A stretch of 64,000 nucleotides of DNA from contig CACRXP010000069.1 of NCBI GenBank assembly GCA_902702965.1, positions 1,441,244-1,505,243 on the forward strand. The letters are read 5' to 3'. This document shows, one piece after another, positions 21,501 through 32,018 of this stretch (the first letter of the stretch is position 1; the number at the start of each line of letters is the position of its first letter). Made by a program: the position numbers and the translations under genes. The notes below the pieces were generated by a model, which had not been told where the DNA came from, made no database searches, and worked only from the letters and a program-made list of their open reading frames with translations. This DNA comes from Spirometra erinaceieuropaei. Taxonomy: Eukaryota; Platyhelminthes; Cestoda; Diphyllobothriidea; Diphyllobothriidae.

Positions 21501-22149
21501 CGCTTTCCTTAGTAGGAAATATGGTTTGGTGTTGCCGCGTCCCTCCTTATATTTTGCCCTCGCCGCTGCGATGGTTTCTCATGAATGCTGCTTGGTTAAC
21601 TGAGTTGGAGAATCGTCTAGTAAACGTACCTGGCGGGAGAGTACAGCACTGCCTAGAGAAGATAGATTTCGTAACTTTCGGGTACCCTTTAAGATTTTGG
21701 TATTCATTCGGCATCGGTGGAAACCGTTGCAACCGGAGACATTCTTCTCAGTGTCGATAAACATCTTGCTGTGATAGTGTCTGTAATCGACCGCCAGGCT
21801 GTTCACTCCCCGAACTTGATAACCATCCAAACCATTCATCGTTGACAGTTCCTGAAAGTTGCCGTCGGCGCAGTGTGGTCTTTTGAAAAGTTCTTTGCAC
21901 ATATGACCATTTTGGTTGACTTCGCAGTCTTATTTATAAATAGGTCCTCATCGCAGCAGTAAATGCTCTTCTAGAATGAAGGCCTATTAGTCATATAACT
22001 GTTAGCTAGCAAAACACAGTTCTCTAATAATTTTTTGCGTAGAAAGGTTTCGGTCATGGCCTTTTTCTAGTAAAGTTTGAATTCTTACATTCTTTTCAGA
22101 ATTATATTTACGGAGATTGTCGGTAGATGCTCCCTTTGAATGTTCATAA

Positions 22150-22690
22150 TCTTCTATCTCTATATATAAAAATGGAAGGGTTTTTCCGTGTGTTATAGGT
22201 AATCTCCGAAAGTAGTGCACCGATTGCGCCGAAATTTTGACACAACACAGTCAGCGCATAGGGCTAAGTTTTTTTCCGCTTACCTTCATGACTATGCAGA
22301 TGACACGCCTGTGATGGGTAAAAAACCGGATTTTTTCCGGCATAACAACGTCACCCACATCCACGCGGANNNNNNNNNNNNNNNNNNNNNNNNNNNNNNN
22401 NNNNNNNNNNNNNNNNNNNNNNNNNNNNCTGACGTTCGCTCAAAAGCACGTGCTTCGCCCGACGGCAGCGCTCGCGCCCCAGCAGACACTTGGGCATGCC
22501 CCCCTCCCTCTGGGCAGATGCAATATGGGCTGCTAGGCAAACCACCCACCCTGCAGCAAAAAAACGCTACTCTTGGGCTCCACTTGAACTTGTCCCACAA
22601 TACCCACATGATCGGGCTGTCACAGCTTCCGCTAGGATTCTCGGGCGTGACGACTGGATGCGGTTAACAAAGCCCCCTTCCCCCTCCGCC
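22150..22690 (+). mobile_element. Helitron 5' end, copy A
   Basis: It starts TCTTCTATCTCTATATATAA and carries the family's 5' leader: tgtgtt...cgattgcgc.gaaattttgac, gcctgtgatgggtaaaa and tctgggcagatgcaatatgg. The same leader opens the Helitrons at 23713 and 28094. The rest of the element is replaced by R1 repeat sequence at about 22690. An N run interrupts it. Confidence 0.65.
22370..22428. other. Assembly gap, 59 N
   Basis: Run of N inside Helitron copy A. The unit B counterpart suggests ordinary leader sequence is missing. Confidence 0.99.
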
Positions 22691-23170
22691 GCCCAACCCA
22701 CATCGATTTCGATGATGTCCACCGTGTGTCCCACAGACTGCATTGTGAGAGCAGGGACGGTGACTTACGCAAGGGTTTATAGTGCCAGTAGACTTGCGTA
22801 GCATCTACCTACACTCTCTCCTCCTCCCCCGCCTGAGCCCGGTGTCAAGACCAAGTCAAGAAGACCGGAGACGAGGGAGGCCGCAGGTGGATGGCTCGGA
22901 CGGATCCTCGCCTTGGCGCTCCACTCCGCAACCCCTGGTCCACACACAAATGACCAGGATTTTGACCACAAAACAATAGGGTGATGGCAGTGGTCCAGTT
23001 GTGCGACGGTTGCCGACAACAGTGTCTGACAGCGCACCTCGCAAATGTTGGCATTTGTTATTGCGCACAGATAACGCCTGCCAGTGTCCGATGTGGCCCC
23101 CGTGTTGGTCCAGCGCATCTACCACGTGATCCGTTTAGAGGGCACGCCCAACCCACATAATGGGGCTGTC
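22690..23170 (+). repeat. Dispersed repeat R1, longest copy
   Basis: It matches 1-330 (right part) and 38700-39010 (left part). It is thus the only copy in this window that shows both halves, about 480 bp. Confidence 0.65.
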
Positions 23171-23190
23171 ACCCAATGACCGCTGAGCAC

Positions 23191-24091
23191 GAGAATTGTC
23201 TAGTAAACGTACCTAGCGGGAGAGGACAGCACTGCCTAGAGAAGATAGATTTCATAACTTACGGGTACCCTTTAAAATTATGTTATTCGTTCGGCATCGG
23301 TGGATACCGTTGTAACCGGATACATCCTTCTCAATGTCGATGAACATCTTGCTGCGATGGCTGGCCACTCCCCGAACTTGATAACCATCCAAACCATTAA
23401 TCGTTGACATTTCCTAAAATTTGCCGTCGGTGCAATATGGTCTTTTGGAAAGTTTTTTTTCACATATGACCATTTTGGTTGACTTCGTAGATTTATATAG
23501 AAATAGGATCTCATCTCAGCGGTAAATGCTCTTCCAGAATGAAGGCCTGTTAGTCATATAATTCTTAGCCAGAAAAGAAAGTTCTCTAATAATTTTTCTG
23601 CGTAAAAAGGTTTCGGCCATGGCCTTTTTATAGTGAAGTTTGAATTCCTGCATTCTTTTCATAATTATATTTACGGAGATTGTCGGTAGATGCTCCCTTT
23701 GAATGGTCTTAATCTTCTATCTTCTATATTAATACAAATGGAAGTGTTTTTGTGTGTTGTCGGAAATCCCCGAAAGTACTGCAGCGATTGCGCTGGAATT
23801 TTGACACAAAACTGCCTGCGCATAGGGCCGGTTTTTTTTATGTCTGCCTTCATAATCATGCAGATGGCACGCCTGTGATGGGTAAAATACATGTTTTCTT
23901 CTGGCATAACAAAGTCATCTGCTGCGGCCACTTGACCGACATCCGCTCAAACGCACGTGCTCCCCCTGACGGCCGCGCTCACCCACCCTGCAGTTAATTG
24001 AACATGCTTCCCCCCCTCTGGGTCGATGCAATATGAGCCTCTAGGCCTACTACCCCTGAGGCAATAAGGCATGCAACTCTTGGACTCCACT
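23191..24091 (+). repeat. Local duplication, unit B
   Basis: Copy of 21608 onward. It carries the 5' end of Helitron B and resumes at about 25088 after the foldback insertion. Confidence 0.8.
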
Positions 24092-24093
24092 TA

Positions 24094-25085
24094 CAGTAAG
24101 TGACCTATCCCATGAAATGTTGGCTGAAATTCGGAAATGCGTTTTCGATTAGGAAGGATTACTTGGTCGCGGTTGCAGTACTGCTTATCTTGTGGCATAC
24201 TCTTATAACATTTCGGACTCGGCAGGATGTCGGCTTTTAAATGCCCTTCTTTTCACTCTCCTGTAGAAAGCTTGCTCGGTAAAAAATGACTATTTAAGTA
24301 GCATGCATTTTTCCCTTGATTTTCGATCGTCTTGGAAATTCAACTACATTTTATAGAAACTACAAACAGAAATGTGCATTTTTAGTCAATCAATAGAGAA
24401 TCACGTCTTCTTTATATTTTATACTTAAGGAAGGAGCATAATTAGGTTTTAAAAAAGTTTTCTAATTGCCGAAAAATTTGGAGCCTGATCATTCGTTGTA
24501 TTAGCGCTTAGTGAGTACCCTCTACAAGGTGCATGCGTTCCGCATAAAGAAAATCACGTATTTTTCTATACCATTAAAGAGATATCATGCAGAGTCCATA
24601 AAATTTTGCAATGGATGCGGACCATGATGTACATTTAATGAGGAGCAGTGGTAAACGGCCAGGTACGATGCTATGTGAATGGACATTTCGCGGTCTTAAA
24701 AAGTCTCATAATTAGAAACTTTTTTAAAACCTAATTATACTCCTTCCTTTAGTATAAAATATAAAGAAGACGTGATTTTCTATTGATTGACTAAAAGAAA
24801 ACGTATTTTTGTTTATGATTTCTATAAAATATATTTGAATTTCCGAGACCATTGAAAATCAATGGGAAAAATGCATGCTGCTTAAGTAGTCATTTTTTAC
24901 CGAGCGCGCCTTCTACAGGAGATTGAAAATGAGTGCATTTAAAAGCAGACATCCTGCCAAGTGCGAAATGTTATAAGTGTATGCCACAAGATAGGCAGTA
25001 TTACAACCGCGATCAAGTAATCCTTCCTAATCGAAAACGCATTTCAGAATTTCAGCCAACATTTCATGAGATAGATCACTCACTG
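24094..25085. mobile_element. Foldback/MITE element, copy 3
   Basis: The ends are cagtaagtgacctatcccat and its complement, with TA on both sides (24092-24093 and 25086-25087). Length is 992 bp. It belongs to a subfamily with copy 4 (42894), with gaaatgttggctgaaattc instead of gaaatgtcaaccgaaattcc. The empty site is visible by comparison with Helitron copies A and C, in which the ctccactt / cacaaccca segments are continuous. Confidence 0.85.
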
Positions 25086-25509
25086 TAGATTTGCCGCACA
25101 ACCCACGTTAGTGGGGCTGTCACCGCCTCCTCTGGGATTCTCGGGGGTGATGACTGGATGTAGTTAACACCGCCCCATCCCACCCGCGACTGAGAAAAGA
25201 GTGCTGTATTCGGAAGTGCCTACGTATTACACATGGAATGCGCGTAGACAATCTTTCGAACAACGCAGACGAGGAAAGTGAGTGGACGGACAATCCGGCA
25301 TATTCAAAGGAACTGCGACAGGCAGACCGTACACCATACATCCGATTCTGGAGGAATGTTTCTTCCCTTTCACGCTGTTGGTAAATGTGGCCGGTCCAAC
25401 GTCATTCTAGCAATTGAGAATAGTCAACGGCGTTATACATGCCACTTTCCTCAGTGAATGTCAGGATATAAATTTACTGGAAAATTACCGACACTATCAA
25501 TGACGCGTG

Positions 25510-26400
25510 GAACACTGTTTGCAACCACACTGACTGCTTGCTCTCCTTCGTCTCCAACAGAATTATGGGAGAGATGCAAGCTGCATATGGTTGAAGATAT
25601 CTTCCTTCGACTACGCATGGAAAACTGAAATTTAGATTTCACATCAGAAATCTACAGCGGGACGTTAATAATGATTGAGGATACTTACGTAGAAATCGCG
25701 AACAAAGTTCTTAATCGACTGGGAATGTAATCGCCAAACGGACCGGCTGCTGCTTCGTTAGATGTGGATTTGTGCCGTGAGCAAAACTACAACACGCTTG
25801 AACTTCTACCATACCTGCGATCAAACATCCCTAAGCCAATACTGCAAACTGTCAATAACGGGGTTGGAAAAATCTTCATCTTAGATGCACCAGGAGGGAC
25901 TGGCAAAACGCTCCTATTACGACTGATTCTGACAGCAATACGAGCCAAAAATGACATAGCCTTAGCCCTAGAGTCGTCCGGAATAGCTGCGACATTGCTA
26001 CCTGGCCGAAAACGGTTTATTTCGCTTTGAAATTGCCGTTGAACGTGCCATTCATTGAGACTCCCACGCGCAACATTTCCACGGCATTCAGCAGGGGAAA
26101 AGTACTGCAAAAATGCGAACTTATTACTTGGGATGAATGTACAATGGCGCACAAAAATGCTCGAAGCCCTTGATCGATCATTGCAAGATTTGCGCGAAAA
26201 TAGCAGACAGTTTGGGAGACGTGGTGCTACTGCTTGCAGGAGACTTCAGGTAAACGCTGTCTGCAATTCCTCGATCTACACCAGTGGACGGAATAAATGT
26301 CTGCTTAAAATACTCTACGTTGGGACGCAACGCCCGGACGGTAAAATTAACTACCAACAACAGAACAGTCGGCGGTGGTCTACAGCATACTATGCCTAAA
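25510..26400 (+). pseudogene. Helitron PIF1-like helicase, part 1
   Basis: The blocks in order are ELWERCKLHMVEDIF, NRLGM, LPYLRSNIPKPILQTVNNG, the Walker A motif FILDAPGGTGKTLLLRLILT at about 25880-25940, ALALESSGIAATLLPG, and in shifted frames CNISTAFS, a degenerate Walker B segment and EALDRSLQDLRENSRQFG. In Helitrons this helicase unwinds DNA during rolling-circle transposition. Several frameshifts make it non-functional. Confidence 0.82.
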
Positions 26401-26411
26401 TTGCAATGCAA

Positions 26412-27150
26412 GGTAGGTTGGCGAAACGGGCAAACGCCTCGGTACAAGATTGCACGAACACCAACTTGCAATCAACCGCAAGGACAAGCTTTCTTTGATC
26501 TATGGCCACATACGAGAACTGAACCACGATTTTGCCATTGAAAAAGCGAGGGTAATGGGTCGAGCCAATGAGAAGATGGCCAGACTGGTGCTCGAAAGTT
26601 TGTCCTCGGCTGGTACACTCAACCGAGCTATAGATCTACATCCCGCCTACCAGGCGTTGCGTACAAGGCTCGGATCAGTCCGGACAGGACCATTAAGGCA
26701 AACGATCACGCGTGACCAAGAGTCAACCCTCACGGAGAAGGGCAGAGTTGGGGGCCAGAGGTCATGTGAACAAAGCCGAACACTATCTCACCGATGCGCC
26801 CGCGAAGCTGAATGCTGCTCACGTGAACAGCAACGACCGATCAGTCCACCGACTGACGTGGGAGAGGCCAACCGGCACGTTGATTTGACTACAATTACAC
26901 CGACCCCAAAGGGAACAAATGTCAAGCAGGCATGTCAGCAGTCAGCCCCGGGGGAGGTCTAAGCTATTCAGCGGCAAATAGGCAGGTCAAAGTTCGTGCG
27001 TCCAGCACGGCTATAATACAAGGCAGGCGGTAAGTCTGAACAAATCAAGACCGGCAGGTGCAACAAGTACGCTGCTCTGATGATGGAAAAGAGGAAGTTT
27101 CCGAAACGTCAGTTCGAATAAAATACGGTCTATTAATTCGCCCTCTCTTC
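26412..27150 (+). pseudogene. PLE fragment inserted in the Helitron helicase
   Basis: It starts inside the GIY-YIG domain (VGETGKRLGTRLHEHQLAIN), continues open through LVLESLSSAGTLNRAIDLHP, and ends with a Pro/Thr-rich tail and a stop near 26960. A PLE 3' tail with hammerhead core follows. Helitron sequence stops at about 26410 and resumes at about 27190, aligned with 30610 of Helitron C, so the insertion is nested. Confidence 0.8.
27070..27120 (+). ncRNA. Hammerhead ribozyme in PLE tail
   Basis: CTGATGA is at 27077-27083, helix II is ggaaa / tttcc, and GAAACGTC is at 27103-27110. Helix III is ACGT. Helix I is short (gct / agt). Its helix II sequence differs from those at 2766 and 19005 while keeping pairing. 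Confidence 0.72.
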
Positions 27151-27189
27151 TTCATCTTCTTCGGGAGGTGATGAACGTGACTACAGAAT

Positions 27190-28000
27190 ATGCATGCCAG
27201 GCTGCAAAACGCGTGAAAACCTAGGATATTGTCACAACGATTGCTGGTAATCGGGAGTGGAACGGTGCCGGTTGAGCCGACTTCAGCACGCATTTCACTA
27301 CCTTTTATCTTCGGCAATTTAGTGTCGTCAACGGAATAATTGATTGAAAAAGTACTTCCCAATATTCAGACCAATTATGCGCATCATGATTGGTTGAGCG
27401 AACGAGCTATTCTAGTGGTCAAGAGCAAAGATGTCTACCAACTTAACCACATTACTCAGTCGGGGATTCCAAGCGAGGCCGTCACATACACGTCCGTCGA
27501 CATTGCTCTGGAAGCAGACGACGCAGATAATTATCCCACGGAATTTTTGAATTCACTTGATCTGCCAGGGTTGCTGTCGCACGTACTGCAATTTAAAATC
27601 AGCGTACCGATTTTCACGTTGCATAATATCAAACAGCCGAAGTCTTGCTACGGCACGCTGCTTGAGGTCAAAACTTTAATGGACAACGTCGTGGAGGCAA
27701 CTATCTTGACGGGACTTTCTAAAGCTGTACATGTCCTTATTCCTCGTATTCCACTGATTCCAACTGAAAAGCTCTTTTAATTCAGGCGACTGCAATTCCT
27801 GATTCGATAAGCGTTTGCAATCACGACCAACAAAGCTCAGGGTCAGTCATTACAATTTTGCGGTTTGGATCTGCAAACGGATCGTTTTTCACATGAGCAA
27901 CTACAAGTTGTCTGCTGCAGAGTCGGCAAGCGAGACAATCTCTATATCTCAGCAGACAATTCAACGCAAAAAGTATTGTACACCCAAATGCATTATGAAA
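27190..28000 (+). pseudogene. Helitron PIF1-like helicase, part 2
   Basis: The frame at 27340-27777 reads VLPNIQTNYAHHDWLSERAI, DADNYPTEFLNSLDLPG, VEATILTG and VLIPRIPLIPT. A short shift later come ITTNKAQGQS-type sequence and GLDLQTDRFSHEQLQVVCCR at about 27860-27920. These are the C-terminal helicase motifs, and they align with 30760-31430. Confidence 0.82.
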
Positions 28001-28884
28001 TTAAGCATGTTAGAAACGCGCCCTATTCCTCTTTTCTTTCTTTTCCACTTTATCGCACTGAGCCGCAGCAACGCGTGGCCGTGTCCAGCTATATCTTCTG
28101 TCTAGATAAAAATGTGAGTGTTTTTCGTGCGTTGTCGGGAATCTACGAATGTACTTCACCGATTGCGCTGAAATTTGGACGCAACCTTGCCGGGGCCGCG
28201 AGGAGGACTTTTTATGCCTACCTTTATAGTTATACCAATGGGACGCATGTGATGGGTAAAAACATGCCTTTTTTCTTGCATAACAACGCCATCTGCTGAC
28301 AAGCTGGCCTACGGCCACTTGACCGGCAGCAAGTCGGACACACGTGCGCCCGCCGAGCCGCATGTGCTCCGCCCGACGGCCGCGCCCACCCCACGCCACC
28401 CACCCTGCAGACCCTTGAATGTGCCTCCCCCCTCCCCTCAGGGTCGGTGCAATATGGGTCGCTAGGAGAACTACAGGTAAGGAAAAAAGACACGCAACTC
28501 GTTGGCTCCACCTGAACTTGCCGCTCAGCACCTGGCTGTCACCGCTTCCGCTGGGATTCTTGGACGCGAGTGAATGCAGTTAACACCAACCCTTTCCTTC
28601 CCCCGCACAACCCACATAATGGGGCTGCCACAAAGTGTCAGCCCGGCTTGAGGAAGTCCGGTTGTGGTCACGGCGATCGCTCCGGGTCTTCTTCTTTCTC
28701 AACAAAATGAACACGACAAGCTGAGAGTAGCCGAAAGGGGCCAGCGAGAAACAGCATATCAGCGTCAAACATGACTCCGTGCTCAGCATTCACACTGCGC
28801 TCTGAAAAGCACATTCAGTTGCGTGATGGAGTTCTAAACGACGGTAGCACAACAAACATTGGATGACTGCACCATTTACATATC

Positions 28885-29190
28885 TTGATCTGTTTCTTTA
28901 ATAAGATCAGCTCCAACGAATTCAACGATGTAATATGCGCTGCGTTACCTGACGCCGACGTCGACAAGGATTTGCAGGAAGTTGTAGCGAAGAACATGAT
29001 ACATGGACCTCGCGGAATATTGAATCCCAATTCCCTGTGCATGCTGGACGGAAAATGCTCCAAGAGATATCCTCGGGCTTTCGTATGCAACACAGTTACC
29101 GGAAACTACGGATATCCCCTATACCGAAGACGATCAGCGGAAGATGACGGCAAATTGGCAGCCGGTACAACTACGAACCGGTGACTTACA
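28885..29190 (+). pseudogene. Helitron replication-protein region, part 1
   Basis: The frame reads SNEFNDVICAALPDADVDKD, then NMIHGPRGILNPNSLCML, DGKCSKRYPRAF and GYPLYRRRS. These are the conserved blocks between the Rep nuclease and the helicase of Helitrons. Downstream VNDHWVVTYLPLLL (about 29190-29235) runs straight into the SINE insertion. The catalytic HUH part is not seen upstream. Confidence 0.8.
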
Positions 29191-29297
29191 AGTAAATGAC
29201 CATTGGGTTGTTACATATTTGCCTTTGCTTTTAAATCCATTGATATTTTTTGGCAGATTTTGAATAATTCATATTGACCCAACTGTGAAAAACTCGG

Positions 29298-29378
29298 CGC
29301 CTCAGTGGGATTCAAACCCACACAGTAAGGGGGAAGGTTTTAGTACAGCCAACGCTCTAACCACCCGAGCTACGATGC
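29298..29378 (-). repeat. tRNA-like SINE head, reverse
   Basis: On the minus strand there is an A box (tagctcgggtggttagagcg) and a B box (gggtttgaatccca). It is one of the inverted pair and differs from the plus copy at a few bases. Confidence 0.7.
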
Positions 29379-29617
29379 TCTGCCGGACGACGCGAGTTTT
29401 ATCACACTTGGGTCAAATTACCCGCCCAACGTACTGCAACGTCTGGAATCCACCAAATCTGATACAGTAAGTTGACTGCCCAAACAGGATTTCCTAAGTA
29501 ATTTACCTAGAATCCACCAGATGACTACCAGGCTCACGTAATTCATTGATATTTTTTAGCAGATTTTGAATAATTCATATTGACCCAAGTGTGATGAAAC
29601 TCGCGTCGTCCGGCGGG

Positions 29618-29698
29618 GCCTCGTAGCTCGGGTGGTTAGAGCGTTGGCTGTACTAAAGCCTTCCCCCTTACTGCGTGGGTTCGAATCCCACCGAGGCG
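29618..29698 (+). repeat. tRNA-like SINE head, forward
   Basis: The A box is tagctcgggtggttagagcg and the B box is gggttcgaatccca. D and T arms pair well and six acceptor pairs form. The anticodon arm has only four pairs, an unusual ACT triplet in the anticodon position, and a 14-base variable region. It is best called tRNA-derived rather than a working tRNA gene. Confidence 0.7.
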
Positions 29699-29740
29699 CC
29701 GAGTTTTTCACAGTTGGGTCAATATGAATTTGCTTTTAAA

Positions 29741-29990
29741 AGCATACAAAACGCACATAGACATGGAATACTGCAATTTCATGAAATCAATTAAATATAT
29801 CTGTAAGTATCTGAATAAAGGCAACGACATGGCTGTTTTTGGCCTGCAACCCGAAAGGATAGAAGGGAATGCGGACATACAACTCGTTGAAATCGCACAG
29901 TATCGGACTGGAAGACGCGTCAGCAGCAAAGAAGCCGAGTAGCGAATTCTTTCATTCCCCATACACGAAAGAAGTCCGCAGTGTATGCCA
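29741..29990 (+). pseudogene. Helitron replication-protein region, part 2
   Basis: After the insert the frame resumes with THIDMEYCNFMKSIKYICKY, LNKGNDMAVFGLQPE and QYRTGRRVSSKEAE. One frame later comes RILSFPIHER. KYICKYVNKG and the SSNEAVWRIL-type block are hallmarks of Helitron proteins. Confidence 0.82.
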
Positions 29991-30129
29991 GGCTCTTAAT
30001 TTATTGGATAACAATCAACAGTGGTACGCATGTATTAATTACGCCTGCAACAAGTCCCATGCATATAAAATTCGCGCATTGCTTACATTCGTACTGACCA
30101 TCTGATCCCCTTCATCTACAACAGATTTA

Positions 30130-31430
30130 TGGGAGAAATATAAATCGCAAATGGCTGAAGACGTCTTCCGTCTTCTACTAAGACTGATTCTGACAGCACG
30201 TCCATCCAAAAGTGACATAGCCTTAGCTCTTGCGTCGTCCGGAATAGCTGCGACCTTGCTACAATGGCGGAAAAACTGCTCATTTCGCTTTGAAATTACC
30301 GTTGGACGTGCAATTCATTGACATTCCCACGTGCAACATTTCCACGGCATTCGGCAGAGGAAAAGTACTGCGAAAATGCGAACTTATTGCTTGGGCTGAA
30401 TGTACAATGGCGCACAAAAAACGCTCGAGGGCCTTGATCGATCATTGCAAGTTTGGTGCGAAAACAGCAGACAATTTGGAGACGTATTGCTACCGCTTGC
30501 AGGAGACTTCAAGCAAACATTGCCTGTAATTACTCGATTGACACCAGAGGACAAAATAAATGCCTATCTGGAGTACTCTACATTGTAGCGCCACGTCCAG
30601 ACGGTAAAATTTACTACAAATATGCCTGTCCAACTGCAAAACAACCGAACAGCTGAGATACTGTCACACCAATTGCTGGCTTTTGGGAATGCAACGGTGC
30701 CGGTTGATACGACTTCAAGGCGCATTTAACTACCTTCCCTACCTTCGGCGATTTAGTGTCGTCAAAAGAAGAATTGGTTGGAAAGGTATTTCCCAGTATT
30801 CAGACCAATTATACGAATCACGATTGGTCGAGCGAACGAGCGATTCTTGCGACCAAGAAGAAATATGCGTACCCTCTTAACCGTACTATTCAGTCTAAGA
30901 GTCAAAGCGAGGCAGTCACACGCATGTCCGCCGACACTGCCGGGGAGGCAGACGGGGCAGCTAATTATTCCACAGAAATTTTGAATTCTGCAGGGTTTGC
31001 TGACACGCGTACTGTAATTGAAAATCGGCGTGCCGGTCATCATGCTGCGTACTATCAAACAGCCGAAGTCTTGCAACGACACGTGACTTGCAATAAAACC
31101 ATTCGGGAACAACGTACTAGGTGCCGGTATCGTTGCAGGACCTTTTAAAGGTGAACATATCCTTTCTCCTTACCTTCCACTGATTACAACTGATATGCCA
31201 TTCCAATTCAGTAGACTGCATTTCCCGATTCAACTGGCAGTTGAAATAACGATCAACAAAGCTCAGGGCCAATTCTTAGTATTGTGCGGTTGGGATCTGC
31301 AAATGGATTGCTTCTCACATGGCCAACTAAATGTTGCGTGCACCAGAGTCGGCACACTAGGCAATCTTTATATTTGCGCAGACAACCTAACGACAAAAAA
31401 TATTGTGTACTCACATACATTATGAAATTA
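30130..31430 (+). pseudogene. Helitron C helicase, internally deleted
   Basis: LWEKYKSQMAEDVF is joined directly to RLILTARPSKSDIALALASS, so the Walker A motif is deleted relative to Helitron B. Downstream blocks include CTMAHK, LEGLDRSLQVW, LPLAGDFKQTLPVITRLT, SIQTNYTNHDWSSERAILA, and INKAQGQFLVLCGWDLQ at about 31250-31300, with several frameshifts. Confidence 0.8.
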
Positions 31431-31518
31431 AACATATTCAAAACGTGTTTCCTTCCTATTTTCTTTTTTTACATTTCATCAGACCGAGCCACCGCAGTGC
31501 GTCGCGGGGTCCAGCTAG

Positions 31519-31794
31519 TAGACATATAATTAGATTATTTTAGTGTATAACGAGCAAAGCCTCCGTCCTACATACTCGTGGACCGCTTTGGTCTACCCCA
31601 ATTTCTTCAGGGCACGGCTTTATCACTAATAATTCGTCACAGGGTAACCTTAGTAATGTTGAAAATACATGCTAACGACTCAATTGACAACCCTCCCACT
31701 GGTCATTTCTGCTATTCTACTGTTGATTGAAACTGCTTGGACATTTTCATCGCACGGCATGACACAAAAAATTGACAGTACGTCGCGGGTACTC
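31519..31794. other. No feature recognised
   Basis: Spacer between Helitron C and the PLE cluster. Confidence 0.3.
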
Positions 31795-31898
31795 AAGGTA
31801 TACATATATACATATATTGCCAATTAGAGCGAAAATGCGCGTCCCCGGGGATAAATGAGAAGAAGAGGCGATCTCGGGAACCATAGGTTTAATAGCCT

Positions 31899-31932
31899 GA
31901 CGTTTCAAAAGCATACAAGCCTCCATCGTCGG
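31899..31932 (-). ncRNA. Degenerate hammerhead core in PLE-A tail
   Basis: The minus strand has CCGACGA (31926-31932) in place of CTGACGA, a pairable helix II (gaggc / gcttt) and GAAACGTC (31899-31906). The changed core U suggests loss of activity. Confidence 0.5.
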
Positions 31933-32018
31933 AGGTGGGTTCTGTACGGCGCCTCACAGTATTTATGGGTGCTGAGCATGCGGGAGTGTTGTCGTTCTTA
32001 CTGCTATTCGTGCAGGAT

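Larger units (their letters stand above)
21608..22690 (+). repeat. Local duplication, unit A
   Basis: The sequence from gagaatcgtctagtaaacgt onward aligns with 23191 onward over more than 850 bp, including the non-Helitron flank (21608-22150) and a Helitron 5' end. Offset is 1583 bp. Identity by eye is about 85-90%, with a deletion of about 30 bp in unit B. Confidence 0.8.
23713..28092 (+). mobile_element. Helitron B, with nested foldback and PLE insertions
   Basis: The 5' end is TCTTCTATCTTCTATATTAA and the 3' end is ...gtgtccagCTAT at 28089-28092, a one-base variant of the Helitron CTAG end. Inside are a foldback element (24094-25085), PIF1-like helicase part 1 (25510-26400), a PLE fragment (26412-27150) and helicase part 2 (27190-28000). 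The Rep region is not recognisable. The next Helitron starts two bases after this one ends. Confidence 0.75.
29236..29728. mobile_element. Head-to-head SINE pair with 12-bp target duplication
   Basis: The 493-bp insert interrupts the Helitron frame and is flanked by TTTGCTTTTAAA on both sides (29224-29235 and 29729-29740), typical of LINE-machinery insertion. It contains two tRNA-like heads in opposite orientation. About 130 bp at the left (29270-29395) is the reverse complement of the right (29590-29722). The unit between them (tctgatacagtaagttgact ...) is the SINE body seen also at 41640-41730 and 3960-4075. Confidence 0.8.
28094..31518 (+). mobile_element. Helitron C
   Basis: The 5' end is TCTTCTGTCTAGATAAAAAT and the 3' end is ggggtccagCTAG at 31515-31518, followed by T, as expected of insertion between A and T. 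It contains a Rep-associated region (28885-29190 and 29741-29990), a SINE pair (29236-29728) and a shortened helicase (30130-31430). It begins directly after Helitron B. Confidence 0.78.

Noticed and set aside
29618..29698. Functional tRNA gene
   Set aside because: A and B boxes are good, but the anticodon stem is short, the triplet in the anticodon position is unexpected, and a near-identical inverted copy with SINE body lies 300 bp away. It is a SINE head.
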